The position numbers were made by a program, and so were the translations under genes. A stretch of 39,535 nucleotides of DNA from positions 1-39,535 of the forward strand of contig JAGPVP010000102.1 of the NCBI GenBank assembly GCA_018066965.1. The letters are read 5' to 3'. The notes under the pieces were generated by a model that was not told the DNA's origin, did not search any database, and saw nothing but the letters and a program-made list of their open reading frames with translations. Origin of the DNA: Zhongshania sp. Its GTDB lineage: Bacteria > Pseudomonadota > Gammaproteobacteria > Pseudomonadales > Spongiibacteraceae. Positions 1-7,282 of the stretch are shown here, in pieces (position 1 is the first letter of the stretch; every line of letters begins with the position of its first letter).

Positions 1-1742
1 TCTAGGGTTTGGGGTTGGCGTTCGGTCATTTCGGCGAGGGTGGCGTCGTGGAAAATCATGTAAGCCGGAATGCTTTGTTCGGTGGCCAGTGTTTTGCGAT
101 GTTCGCGCAGAGCATCCCATAGGGTGTTGTTTGCGGCGCCAGAAAATGAGCGGGTTTTGCGTTCCTTGCTTTTTTTGCTCACCTTAACCATTTTTCTTAA
201 AGTGAGTTGTTCTTCACCTTTCAATATTGGGCGTGCGGTGTCGGTGAGTTGCACGCTGCCATAGCCTTCTACGTCTACTCTTAATAAGCCCCGTGCAATT
301 ATTTGCCGATACAAGGTGCGCCATTCGGTGGCGTTGAGTTCGGTGCCAATGCCGTAGGTGGAGATTTTGTCGTGGCCAAATTGGCTGATGCGTTCGTGTT
401 CTTTACCTAGTAAAACATCAACTAAATAGCTCACGCCAAAACGCTGGCCGGTGCGGTATACGCACGACAGGGCTTTTTGTGCGGCGAGGGTGGCGTCCCA
501 TGTTTCTGGCGGTGTAAGGCAGTTGTCGCAGTTGCCACAGGGATGATCTAAGTTGTCGTCAAAATAACGCAGCAAGGCTTGGCGGCGACAGGTGGTGAGT
601 TCGCACAGGCCGAGCATGGCATCTAATTTATGTTGTTCTAGCCGTTTGCGGCCTTCTTCTGCGGTGGAGTTGCCCTGCATTTGACGAAGGGTGATCACGT
701 CCTGCAGGCCGTAGGCCATCCATGCGTCAGCGGCTAAGCCGTCGCGGCCAGCGCGGCCGGTTTCTTGATAATAAGCTTCAATACTTTTGGGCAGGTTTAA
801 GTGGGCGACAAAGCGTACATCGGGTTTGTCTATGCCCATGCCGAAGGCAATGGTGGCGACGATAATTACGCCGTCTTCGCGCAGGAATCGCTCTTGATGC
901 TGTTGGCGTACTTCGTTGCCTAAGCCTGCGTGGTAGGGCAGCGCGGTCATGCCTTTGGTGCTTAGCCATTGCGCGACTTCATCTACCCGTTTACGCGACA
1001 GGCAGTACACAATGCCAGCTTCGCCTTCGTGCTCGTTCAGAATAAAGCGCAGCAATTGTTCGCGGGCATTGCCCTGATTTTCGCTGATGCGGTAGCGAAT
1101 ATTGGGCCGGTCGAAGCCGTCGTTAAAAACGCGGGCCTCTTGCAGCGATAGCCGCTCGATGATCTCGCGTTGGGTTGGGCCATCCGCCGTGGCGGTGAGG
1201 GCAATGCGGGGAATGTCGGGAAAGCGTTCGTGCAGAATGGAAAGCTTGATGTACTCGGGCCGAAAGTCATGGCCCCACTGTGACACGCAATGGGCTTCGT
1301 CGATGGCGAATAAGGCCAGTGGCGCTCGGCTCAGTAAGTCGAGCATGCGCGGCATCATTAATCGTTCTGGGGCGACGTAAAGCAGATCTAGCTCGCCATT
1401 CATGAGCGCGGTTTCTACACCGTTGACTTCCATGGCGCTTTGACTGGAATTTAAAAACGCCGCTTTAATCCCGTTTTGGCGCAGCGCCATAACCTGATCT
1501 TGCATCAGTGCAATCAGCGGCGATACGACAATGGCGGTGCCGTTGCGCACCAGCGCTGGCACCTGAAAACACAGCGATTTACCACCGCCCGTTGGCATGA
1601 GCACTAGGGCGTCGCCGCCGTTAACGACGTGGTTTACGATGTCTGCTTGTTGGTTACGAAAGGCATCGTAACCGTAGATGGTTTGCAGAATGTGTAGAGC
1701 GGCGTCTTCGGTGTTGCTGGTGTCAGTGTGTAAGATAGCGCG
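1..1742 (-). CDS. recQ: ATP-dependent DNA helicase RecQ (C-terminus beyond window)
   Basis: Superfamily 2 3'-5' DNA helicase of recombinational repair. The minus frame is open from the left edge up to the DUF2058 stop codon and matches RecQ throughout: the Q-motif region (YDAFRNQQ), Walker A (MPTGGGKS), the DEAH box ([19 protein letters not shown]), motif VI ([13 protein letters not shown]), then the zinc site (TTCRR, CGNCDNC), the winged helix and the beginning of the HRDC domain, where the window ends. Roughly 570 codons are present; E. coli RecQ has about 610. The start is unresolved. Between the in-frame TAA at 1745-1743 and the Q motif there is no ATG, GTG or TTG; the first canonical codons are GTG 1604 and ATG 1598, which would remove the Q motif. 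Near-cognate candidates are ATT 1691 and CTG 1688. A GTG at 1749 overlapping the upstream stop lies in another frame that closes after eight codons. The family call is secure; the 5' end is not. Confidence 0.93.
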
Positions 1743-2285
1743 TTACCACATTAAGTCGTCTGGGATTTCATAGGCTGCGTAAGGATCGTCTTCTTCTACA
1801 ACGTCGTTAGCGGGCTTGGTGTTGTGAACGAGTATTACTGATTCGTCGCGCTGCTTGATCTTGTCGGCAATCGCTACGGGAACGAGTTCATAGCCGTCCT
1901 TCAATTTAACCAGGGCAATAACGCCTTTGATTAATTGGGTTTGCAGCAGCGTGTCAACGTAGAGTTTTTTGATCTTTTTGCCATCGGTGAACTGATAGGC
2001 AATCTCGCCATTTTTGCGATTGATTTTGTTGAGCGTAATCAGCTGAATGATCTGGGCTTGAATCGCTTTCTTGTCGGCTTCGGCCTGACGTTGGCGATTC
2101 ATTTCACGGTCGCGTTCGGCTTTCTCGGCCAGTGCGCGTTTTGCCGCTTCTTTACCCTCGTCAACAATCACCGTGCCAGTGCCTTTAGCCTGCTTGGCTT
2201 GTTTACGTTTTTCGTGGCCGATTTGCTTGGCCTTTTTCTTGTCGACCATACCGGCTTTAAGAAGCTGCTCTTGCAGAGATGCCAT
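1743..2285 (-). CDS. DUF2058 family protein (YaiL-like)
   Basis: A 180-residue cytosolic protein of the DUF2058/YaiL family, which is described as nucleoprotein- or polynucleotide-associated but has no firm biochemical role. Visible features are the family N-terminus (MASLQEQLLKAGMVDKKKAK), a long Lys/Arg/Glu/Ala-rich helical stretch at about residues 15-80 that is probably coiled-coil and nucleic-acid binding, and a compact C-terminal domain with an acidic tail (VVEEDDPYAAYEIPDDLMW). The ATG at 2285 is preceded by GAGG about 8 bases upstream, a good ribosome site. Its stop codon directly precedes the recQ frame, so the two are probably co-transcribed and possibly translationally coupled. The family call is confident; the function is unknown. 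Confidence 0.85.
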   Translation of the reverse strand: MASLQEQLLKAGMVDKKKAKQIGHEKRKQAKQAKGTGTVIVDEGKEAAKRALAEKAERDREMNRQRQAEADKKAIQAQIIQLITLNKINRKNGEIAYQFTDGKKIKKLYVDTLLQTQLIKGVIALVKLKDGYELVPVAIADKIKQRDESVILVHNTKPANDVVEEDDPYAAYEIPDDLMW

Positions 2286-2477
2286 GCAATAACCTCTATA
2301 TGCGTTTAATGAGTTAAGTGGGTTCTATTCTAAGCTATTAGCGCCTGTGGGGCTTGGGCTAATTGTGGTGATTTTCAATTCGTAGGGCGAGGGCCGAGCG
2401 GTGTCGGTATTCCAACTTCTACTTTTCTCAGTGATACCTTACACTGGCGATCTTTTTGTCATACTTTAAAGCGGCCT

Positions 2478-3077
2478 ATGAAATCGACTAACTGTAAATT
2501 ACTCGCCAGTCTCGCCATCTCTATTGCGGCTATTAATGCCCACGCTGCTGGCGGTATATCTCCAGATGCTAACCAATATCGTTATGTTGAAGCCGCGGTC
2601 GCTTATCAGAGCACCGACTGGGGCCCATTCAGCGAAGAAACTAATATGACCTTCTTGGCGAGTACGGACTTTTTGCAGTATTTGCATGCCCATGCGCGCT
2701 ACAACAATGGCGACACCAAATTACCAAAAGGGTATCAGCAAGATGGTTGGCTGACTTATGGTATCGGCGTGCATTATTTTATCGGCCCCAATACCTCATT
2801 GCTGATTACTGCTGATCGTCATGAGCTTGCGTCTAAAAACAAAAAGCCAGATCAAGATGCAAAAGAGTTTCGAGCTGGTATTCGTCATGACCTGAACTCA
2901 CATTGGCGGCTGACCTTGGAAGCCGGTGAGCACGATCTAATCGTGGGGAGTGATACCACCTTTATTTTTGAGACTGTTTACTCTTATAACGAACACTTGG
3001 GTGGCAGTTTTCGGGTGCGGGATTATGACGAGCTAGATCTCAGCTCCTATGAATTAGGCTTCCGTTATAGTTTTTAG
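2478..3077 (+). CDS. Outer-membrane beta-barrel-like protein, unknown function
   Basis: A 199-residue exported protein. The first 24 residues form a clear Sec signal peptide (LLASLAISIAAINAHA, cleavage after AHA). The mature part alternates polar and hydrophobic residues in the manner of membrane beta strands (YRYVEAAVAYQ, WLTYGIGVHYF, TSLLITADRHEL, WRLTLEAGEHDL). It ends in YELGFRYSF, with the terminal Phe typical of proteins recognised by the BAM complex. The length suits an 8-strand barrel. I cannot assign a named family or a ligand. It is monocistronic: the DUF2058 gene is divergent, with about 190 bases between them, and the next gene starts 65 bases downstream. Confidence 0.7.
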   Translation: MKSTNCKLLASLAISIAAINAHAAGGISPDANQYRYVEAAVAYQSTDWGPFSEETNMTFLASTDFLQYLHAHARYNNGDTKLPKGYQQDGWLTYGIGVHYFIGPNTSLLITADRHELASKNKKPDQDAKEFRAGIRHDLNSHWRLTLEAGEHDLIVGSDTTFIFETVYSYNEHLGGSFRVRDYDELDLSSYELGFRYSF

Positions 3078-3142
3078 CGCAGAATCTTGAGCGTCGAGCT
3101 CTGAGGGTTTGAGTTTAAAGTGACGCTTAGGGTTTGTGGATT

Positions 3143-3895
3143 ATGAAGATTGTTACATGGAATTGTAATGGCGCTTTAAGGAAAAAGACCCAGGCGGCTG
3201 ATCTTTTAGATGCTGATATTTTGGTGGTTCAAGAATGCGAAGATCCTGCGCGTTCGACGTTTGAGTACCAGCAATGGGCAGGGGATTACCTATGGGTGGG
3301 GACGTCTAAAAACAAGGGTGTAGGCGTATTTCCGAAACATGGTAATTCAGTGCAACGTCTTGGCTGGAATGGTGAATTTCGCATTGAAGGGCTCAGTAGT
3401 CTAAGTGCTTCAATGATGTGGAATACATCGGATTTAAAGCTTTTCTTGCCATTTTCGATTAATCAAAAATACAGTGTACTAGCCGTTTGGACTAAAGGAA
3501 GTGATTCTGAAGCCTTTGGATATATTGGGCAATTTTGGAAATACCTACAAATACATGGCGAGGTACTTTCAAGGCCAAATACTCTGATTATTGGCGACTT
3601 TAATAGCAATGCCATCTGGGATAAATCCGATAGGTGGTGGAGCCACACGGATGTTGTTAATGAGCTGGAAGGGTTGGGAGTACAGAGTTTATATCATCAT
3701 CAATATGGTGAAGAGCAGGGGAAGGAGGTATTGCCGACTTTTTTCTTGCAGCGTAAAGAATGTAAGCCATACCACATAGATTATGCTTTTGTGTCTAATG
3801 ACCTTATGCCACTGTGTAGGCTGTCAGTCGGTGATCGGCAGCAATGGATAGCGCTTAGCGATCATATGCCCTTAAGTATTTATGTTACTGAATAA
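3143..3895 (+). CDS. Endonuclease/exonuclease/phosphatase (EEP) fold protein
   Basis: A 250-residue enzyme of the EEP (DNase I/exonuclease III-like) superfamily, which are metal-dependent phosphoesterases acting on nucleic acids or phosphorylated small molecules. The conserved elements are in order: [10 protein letters not shown] (Asn metal/substrate site), VVQECED (metal-binding Glu), IIGDFNSN (Asp/Asn pair), HIDYAFVS and the terminal SDHMPL (catalytic His). There is no signal peptide. An upstream in-frame TTG at 3134 exists, but ATG 3143 is preferred because an AGGG lies about 10 bases before it and the homologous region begins with MKIVTWN. The gene is clearly more AT-rich than its neighbours (for example 3421-3480, about 30% GC by hand count), suggesting later acquisition. 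The substrate cannot be told from sequence. Confidence 0.8.
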   Translation: MKIVTWNCNGALRKKTQAADLLDADILVVQECEDPARSTFEYQQWAGDYLWVGTSKNKGVGVFPKHGNSVQRLGWNGEFRIEGLSSLSASMMWNTSDLKLFLPFSINQKYSVLAVWTKGSDSEAFGYIGQFWKYLQIHGEVLSRPNTLIIGDFNSNAIWDKSDRWWSHTDVVNELEGLGVQSLYHHQYGEEQGKEVLPTFFLQRKECKPYHIDYAFVSNDLMPLCRLSVGDRQQWIALSDHMPLSIYVTE

Positions 3896-3922
3896 TCCCT
3901 TCTTATGAGGGGTAAGCTGACT

Positions 3923-5584
3923 TTAGCGCCCGTCAGGTATGGCGATATCTAATTTTAACAAGTCGATGGCGATTGCCTCGGCGACTTTAATTCCGTCGAT
4001 TCCCGCTGACAAAATTCCCCCTGCATAACCTGCGCCTTCGCCTGCAGGGTAAAGGCCGCGGGTGTTCAAATTTTGATAATCTTTGCCGCGCTTAATGCAG
4101 ATGGGGGATGAGGTGCGGGTTTCGATGCCGGTGAGAATGGCGTCGTTCATGGCGAAGCCTTTGATCTGTTTGTCGAAGGCGGGAATGGCTTCGCGGATGG
4201 CCTCATTGGCAAAGTCGGGTAGAGCTTGCGACAGGTCGCCTAGCGACACGCCGGGTTTATATGAGGGCGTTACACTGGCGAGTTCGGTAGAGGGGGTGTT
4301 GCGTAAGTAGTCGCCGACCAGCTGCGCCGGCGCGTTGTAGTTTTCGCCGCCAAGTTTGTAGGCCAATGTTTCTAGTTCACGCTGTAAATCAATGCCCGCT
4401 AATATATGTTCTGGGTAATCTTTTTCTGGCTCTATGCCCACCACAATCGCGGAGTTGGCATTGCGCTCATTACGAGAGTATTGCGACATGCCATTGGTGA
4501 CGACACGACCTTCTTCCGATGTGGCGGCAACCACCGTGCCTCCAGGACACATGCAGAAGCTGTAAACGCTGCGACCATTTTTACAGTGATGAACTAGTTT
4601 ATAGTCAGCCGCGCCCAAGATGGGGTGGCCGGCTTGCTCGCCAAATCGTGCCTTGTCGATAACGGACTGTGGGTGCTCAATTCTAAAGCCGATGGAAAAC
4701 GGCTTCGGCTCAATGTATACGCCTTGTTCTAATAGCATTTGAAACGTGTCGCGGGCACTGTGGCCGATGGCCAGTACGACGTGGCGAGTTGGCAAGTGCT
4801 CGCCGGTACTTAAGGTGAGGCCGGTAACTTGGCCTTGATCGTTATCTGCTGGTTCGCGGTGAACGGTATCGACCTTGGTGTTAAAGCGTATTTCGCCGCC
4901 CAAACGGGTAATTTCGGCACGAATATTCTCTACCATTTTTACCAGCTTAAAGGTGCCGATATGCGGCTTACTGACCATTAGAATTTCTTCTGGCGCACCG
5001 GCCTTGACGAATTCGGTCATGACTTTACGGCCTAGAAAACGCCGGTCTTTCACTTGGCTGTAGAGCTTGCCGTCGGAGAAAGTGCCTGCGCCGCCTTCGC
5101 CGTATTGCACATTAGATTCAGTGTTGAGTTTGCGTTCGCGCCACAGTCCCCAGGTGTCTTTGGTGCGTTGACGCACGTCTTGGCCGCGCTCTAACACTAT
5201 GGGCTTAAGGCCCATTTGCGCCAGCACTAAGGCCGCTAAAATACCGCAGGGGCCAAAGCCGATAACGACGGGCCGCTGCTGTTCTGCAATGGGAAAGTCG
5301 CTGGCGGCTTGGGCAAGGAATTTGTAACTGGTATCTGGGCTTGGGCGAACGATGGTCTGTAATTTTTTGTCAGCGAGTAAGCGCTGCTCTGCCTCTGCGG
5401 TGAGACTTAAATCCAGCATATAAATCAGTAGAATATTGTCTTTTTTACGGGCGTCGTAGCTGCGTTTAAAAATTGAGAAGTCGAGTAATTCGGTGTCGGC
5501 CAGTGATAGTTTTCCGAGAATCGCGCTGCGTAATTCAGCGTCGCTGTGATTAAGCGGCAGTTTGAGGTCGGTCAGTCTGATCAT
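3923..5584 (-). CDS. FAD-dependent dehydrogenase of the COG2509 type
   Basis: A 553-residue flavoprotein matching the uncharacterised NAD(P)/FAD-dependent dehydrogenases grouped as COG2509. About 100 N-terminal residues form the family's small alpha/beta domain (ending SYKFLAQ). The Rossmann dinucleotide site follows, VIGFGPCGILAALVLAQMG, at about residues 107-125, with the acidic VLERG at the end of the second strand. Further family motifs are YGEGGAGTFSDGKLYSQ, FSIGFRIEHPQ and CMCPGGTVVAATSEEG, and the C-terminal FAD closure is LYPAGEGAGYAGGILSAGIDG. The length is normal for the family. The physiological substrate is unknown. It is convergent with the EEP gene (27 bases apart) and separated by about 180 bases from the next FAD enzyme, which belongs to a different family. 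Confidence 0.85.
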   Translation of the reverse strand: MIRLTDLKLPLNHSDAELRSAILGKLSLADTELLDFSIFKRSYDARKKDNILLIYMLDLSLTAEAEQRLLADKKLQTIVRPSPDTSYKFLAQAASDFPIAEQQRPVVIGFGPCGILAALVLAQMGLKPIVLERGQDVRQRTKDTWGLWRERKLNTESNVQYGEGGAGTFSDGKLYSQVKDRRFLGRKVMTEFVKAGAPEEILMVSKPHIGTFKLVKMVENIRAEITRLGGEIRFNTKVDTVHREPADNDQGQVTGLTLSTGEHLPTRHVVLAIGHSARDTFQMLLEQGVYIEPKPFSIGFRIEHPQSVIDKARFGEQAGHPILGAADYKLVHHCKNGRSVYSFCMCPGGTVVAATSEEGRVVTNGMSQYSRNERNANSAIVVGIEPEKDYPEHILAGIDLQRELETLAYKLGGENYNAPAQLVGDYLRNTPSTELASVTPSYKPGVSLGDLSQALPDFANEAIREAIPAFDKQIKGFAMNDAILTGIETRTSSPICIKRGKDYQNLNTRGLYPAGEGAGYAGGILSAGIDGIKVAEAIAIDLLKLDIAIPDGR

Positions 5585-5766
5585 GGGTAATACGGTTTCC
5601 GGCTTGGATGGCTGTCAGTCGGCGGATTTTAGCATGATTGCGCTGCTGGGTTGGAACGTCGGGGCGGCAATCGCTATCGCTTTTTTGTCATATTTTAGTG
5701 ATGTGTAGCTACGTCATTAAATCTAGCTTTTAAACTCGGCGAACGAGGCGACTATTTATTTTGAGC

Positions 5767-6987
5767 TTACACAACCAGTCCTGCGCTATAACCCGATGAC
5801 CACGCCCACTGGAAATTGAAGCCACCTAGCCAGCCAGTGACGTCGAGTACTTCGCCAATGAAATACAGTCCGGCTTGGTCTTTCGCTTCCATGGTTTTGG
5901 AGCTAATACCGGCGGTGTCGATGCCGCCTCGGGTGACTTCCGCTGTGCGGTAGCCTTCGGTGCCAGAGGGCTTTAGCTGCCAACTGTTTAGCTTTTCGCC
6001 AATACTGCTTAGCTGTTTGTCGCTAAATTCGCCTAGCGGTTTGTCGGCCTGTTCATGCCACCACAGCCATTGCAATTCTGCGACTAAGCCCTTTGATAAT
6101 TTATGGCTTAGCACCGTGCGCAGCAGGCTTTTTGATTGTTCGTGTTTAGCATTAATAAGCCAGTCTGCGGCGTTAATTTGCGGTAGTAAATTAACGGTGA
6201 TGCTGTTGCCGGGGTTCCAGTAATTTGAGACCTGCAACGCCGCCGGGCCAGAGATGCCACGATGGGTGAAGAGAATGTTTTCGGTAAAGCTAACTTTGTT
6301 GGCGCTGAGCTCGACTTCCAGCGCGAGTCCCGCCAGTTTTTCGCAAAACTGCTTCATGGCGTCGCTGAACATAAAGGGCACTAGGCCGGCATGACGTTTG
6401 GTGAGGGTGAGACCAAACTGCCGCGCAATATCGTAGCCGATGCCACTGCCGCCGAGGGTGGGGATAGACAGTGCGCCGGACGCGACCACAAAAGACTGGC
6501 AGCTAAGCTCTTGGATCGTGTCTTGTTGGTTTACGACTAGCTGATAGCGCGAGTCATTTACTTCGCTGGCGCTTATCGAAACCAGTTCTGAGTGGGTGCG
6601 AATCTCTGCTCCCGCATTGGCACACTCGTCCAATAGCATATTGAGTATGTCTTTTGCCGAATTCAGGCAAAACAATTGGTTGTGACGGCGTTCTTCGTAG
6701 GGAATCTGGTAGCGCTCTACCATGCCGATGAAATCCCACTGGGTGTAGCGAGTCAGGGCGGCTTTGCTGAAATGGGGGTTGTTTGAGATGAAGTTATCGG
6801 CTTCTACAAAGTGATTGGTGAAATTACAGCGTCCGCCGCCAGACATGAGGATTTTTTTGCCGACCTTATTGGCTTTTTCTAGCACCAGCACACGGCGGCC
6901 GCGTTGGGCCGCGGTGAGCGCGCACATCAAGCCGGATGCGCCTGCACCAAGAATAATGACGTCGTAGAAGTTTTGACTAGTTGGCAC
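5767..6987 (-). CDS. HI0933/YhiN-family FAD-dependent oxidoreductase
   Basis: A 406-residue flavoprotein of the HI0933-like (YhiN) family. The N-terminal FAD site is VIILGAGASGLMCALTA at about residues 10-26, with VLVLEKANKVGKKILMSGGG following, and GGGRCNFTN is the family signature near residue 50. The C-terminal GLYFIGEVLDVTGWLGG and FNFQWAWSSGYSAG close the flavin site. Members are annotated variously as aminoacetone oxidase-like or simply as NAD(P)/FAD-dependent oxidoreductase; the true reaction is not settled. The start is GTG (6987-6985) with only a weak purine-rich stretch upstream; no better in-frame start is visible before the Rossmann motif. It is probably transcribed on its own. 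Confidence 0.85.
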   Translation of the reverse strand: MPTSQNFYDVIILGAGASGLMCALTAAQRGRRVLVLEKANKVGKKILMSGGGRCNFTNHFVEADNFISNNPHFSKAALTRYTQWDFIGMVERYQIPYEERRHNQLFCLNSAKDILNMLLDECANAGAEIRTHSELVSISASEVNDSRYQLVVNQQDTIQELSCQSFVVASGALSIPTLGGSGIGYDIARQFGLTLTKRHAGLVPFMFSDAMKQFCEKLAGLALEVELSANKVSFTENILFTHRGISGPAALQVSNYWNPGNSITVNLLPQINAADWLINAKHEQSKSLLRTVLSHKLSKGLVAELQWLWWHEQADKPLGEFSDKQLSSIGEKLNSWQLKPSGTEGYRTAEVTRGGIDTAGISSKTMEAKDQAGLYFIGEVLDVTGWLGGFNFQWAWSSGYSAGLVV

Positions 6988-7099
6988 TGGGCTTGATTCG
7001 CTGTGGAGTGTATGTGGAAAGATGCGCAGTATAACGGCAAAGCCTTAGGGCTTGTATGGTCACGTCTCAGCAATGTGTTGCACACTAGCTTTTGTTTTG

Positions 7100-7194
7100 G
7101 CTAGCGCTATACTGCGGCGGGCAAACGAATATGACAGAAATATTTTTGCGGGCTAGCGGCAATTTGCGTCAGACTGGTGCAGAATTTGCTAGCG
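7100..7194 (+). repeat. Three copies of GCTAGCG upstream of glnN
   Basis: The 7-base word GCTAGCG occurs at 7100-7106, 7152-7158 and 7188-7194. The last copy overlaps the -12 element of the proposed sigma-54 promoter. A CTAGC at 7085-7089 pairs with GCTAG at 7100-7104 as an inverted repeat with a 10-base loop. These could be binding sites for a regulator or chance; GCTAGC is a 6-base palindrome. Confidence 0.35.
7175..7190 (+). promoter_or_regulatory. Sigma-54-type (-24/-12) promoter candidate for glnN
   Basis: TGGTGCAGAATTTGCT has the invariant GG at 7176-7177 and GC at 7188-7189 with the required 10-base interval, and fits the TGGYRC-N5-TTGCW-like consensus well. It would start transcription near 7200, about 80 bases before the glutamine synthetase ATG. 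Nitrogen control by NtrC and sigma-54 is well known for other glutamine synthetase genes, which makes the context fitting. No full NtrC dyad is obvious upstream, only TGTG-TTG-CACA at 7074-7084. This is a sequence-only prediction. Confidence 0.5.
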
Positions 7195-7282
7195 TCTATT
7201 TAATCATTTCAGTTCCTGATCCTCTCAGTAACCTCAAGTGATACCCATTACTTAATTATTCTATAAGGCGAGGTCTCCTTAC

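Noticed and set aside
778..1380. Several open frames of 60-92 codons overlapping the recQ region on both strands
   Set aside because: They are shadows in other frames of a well-matched RecQ coding sequence and show no family signature.
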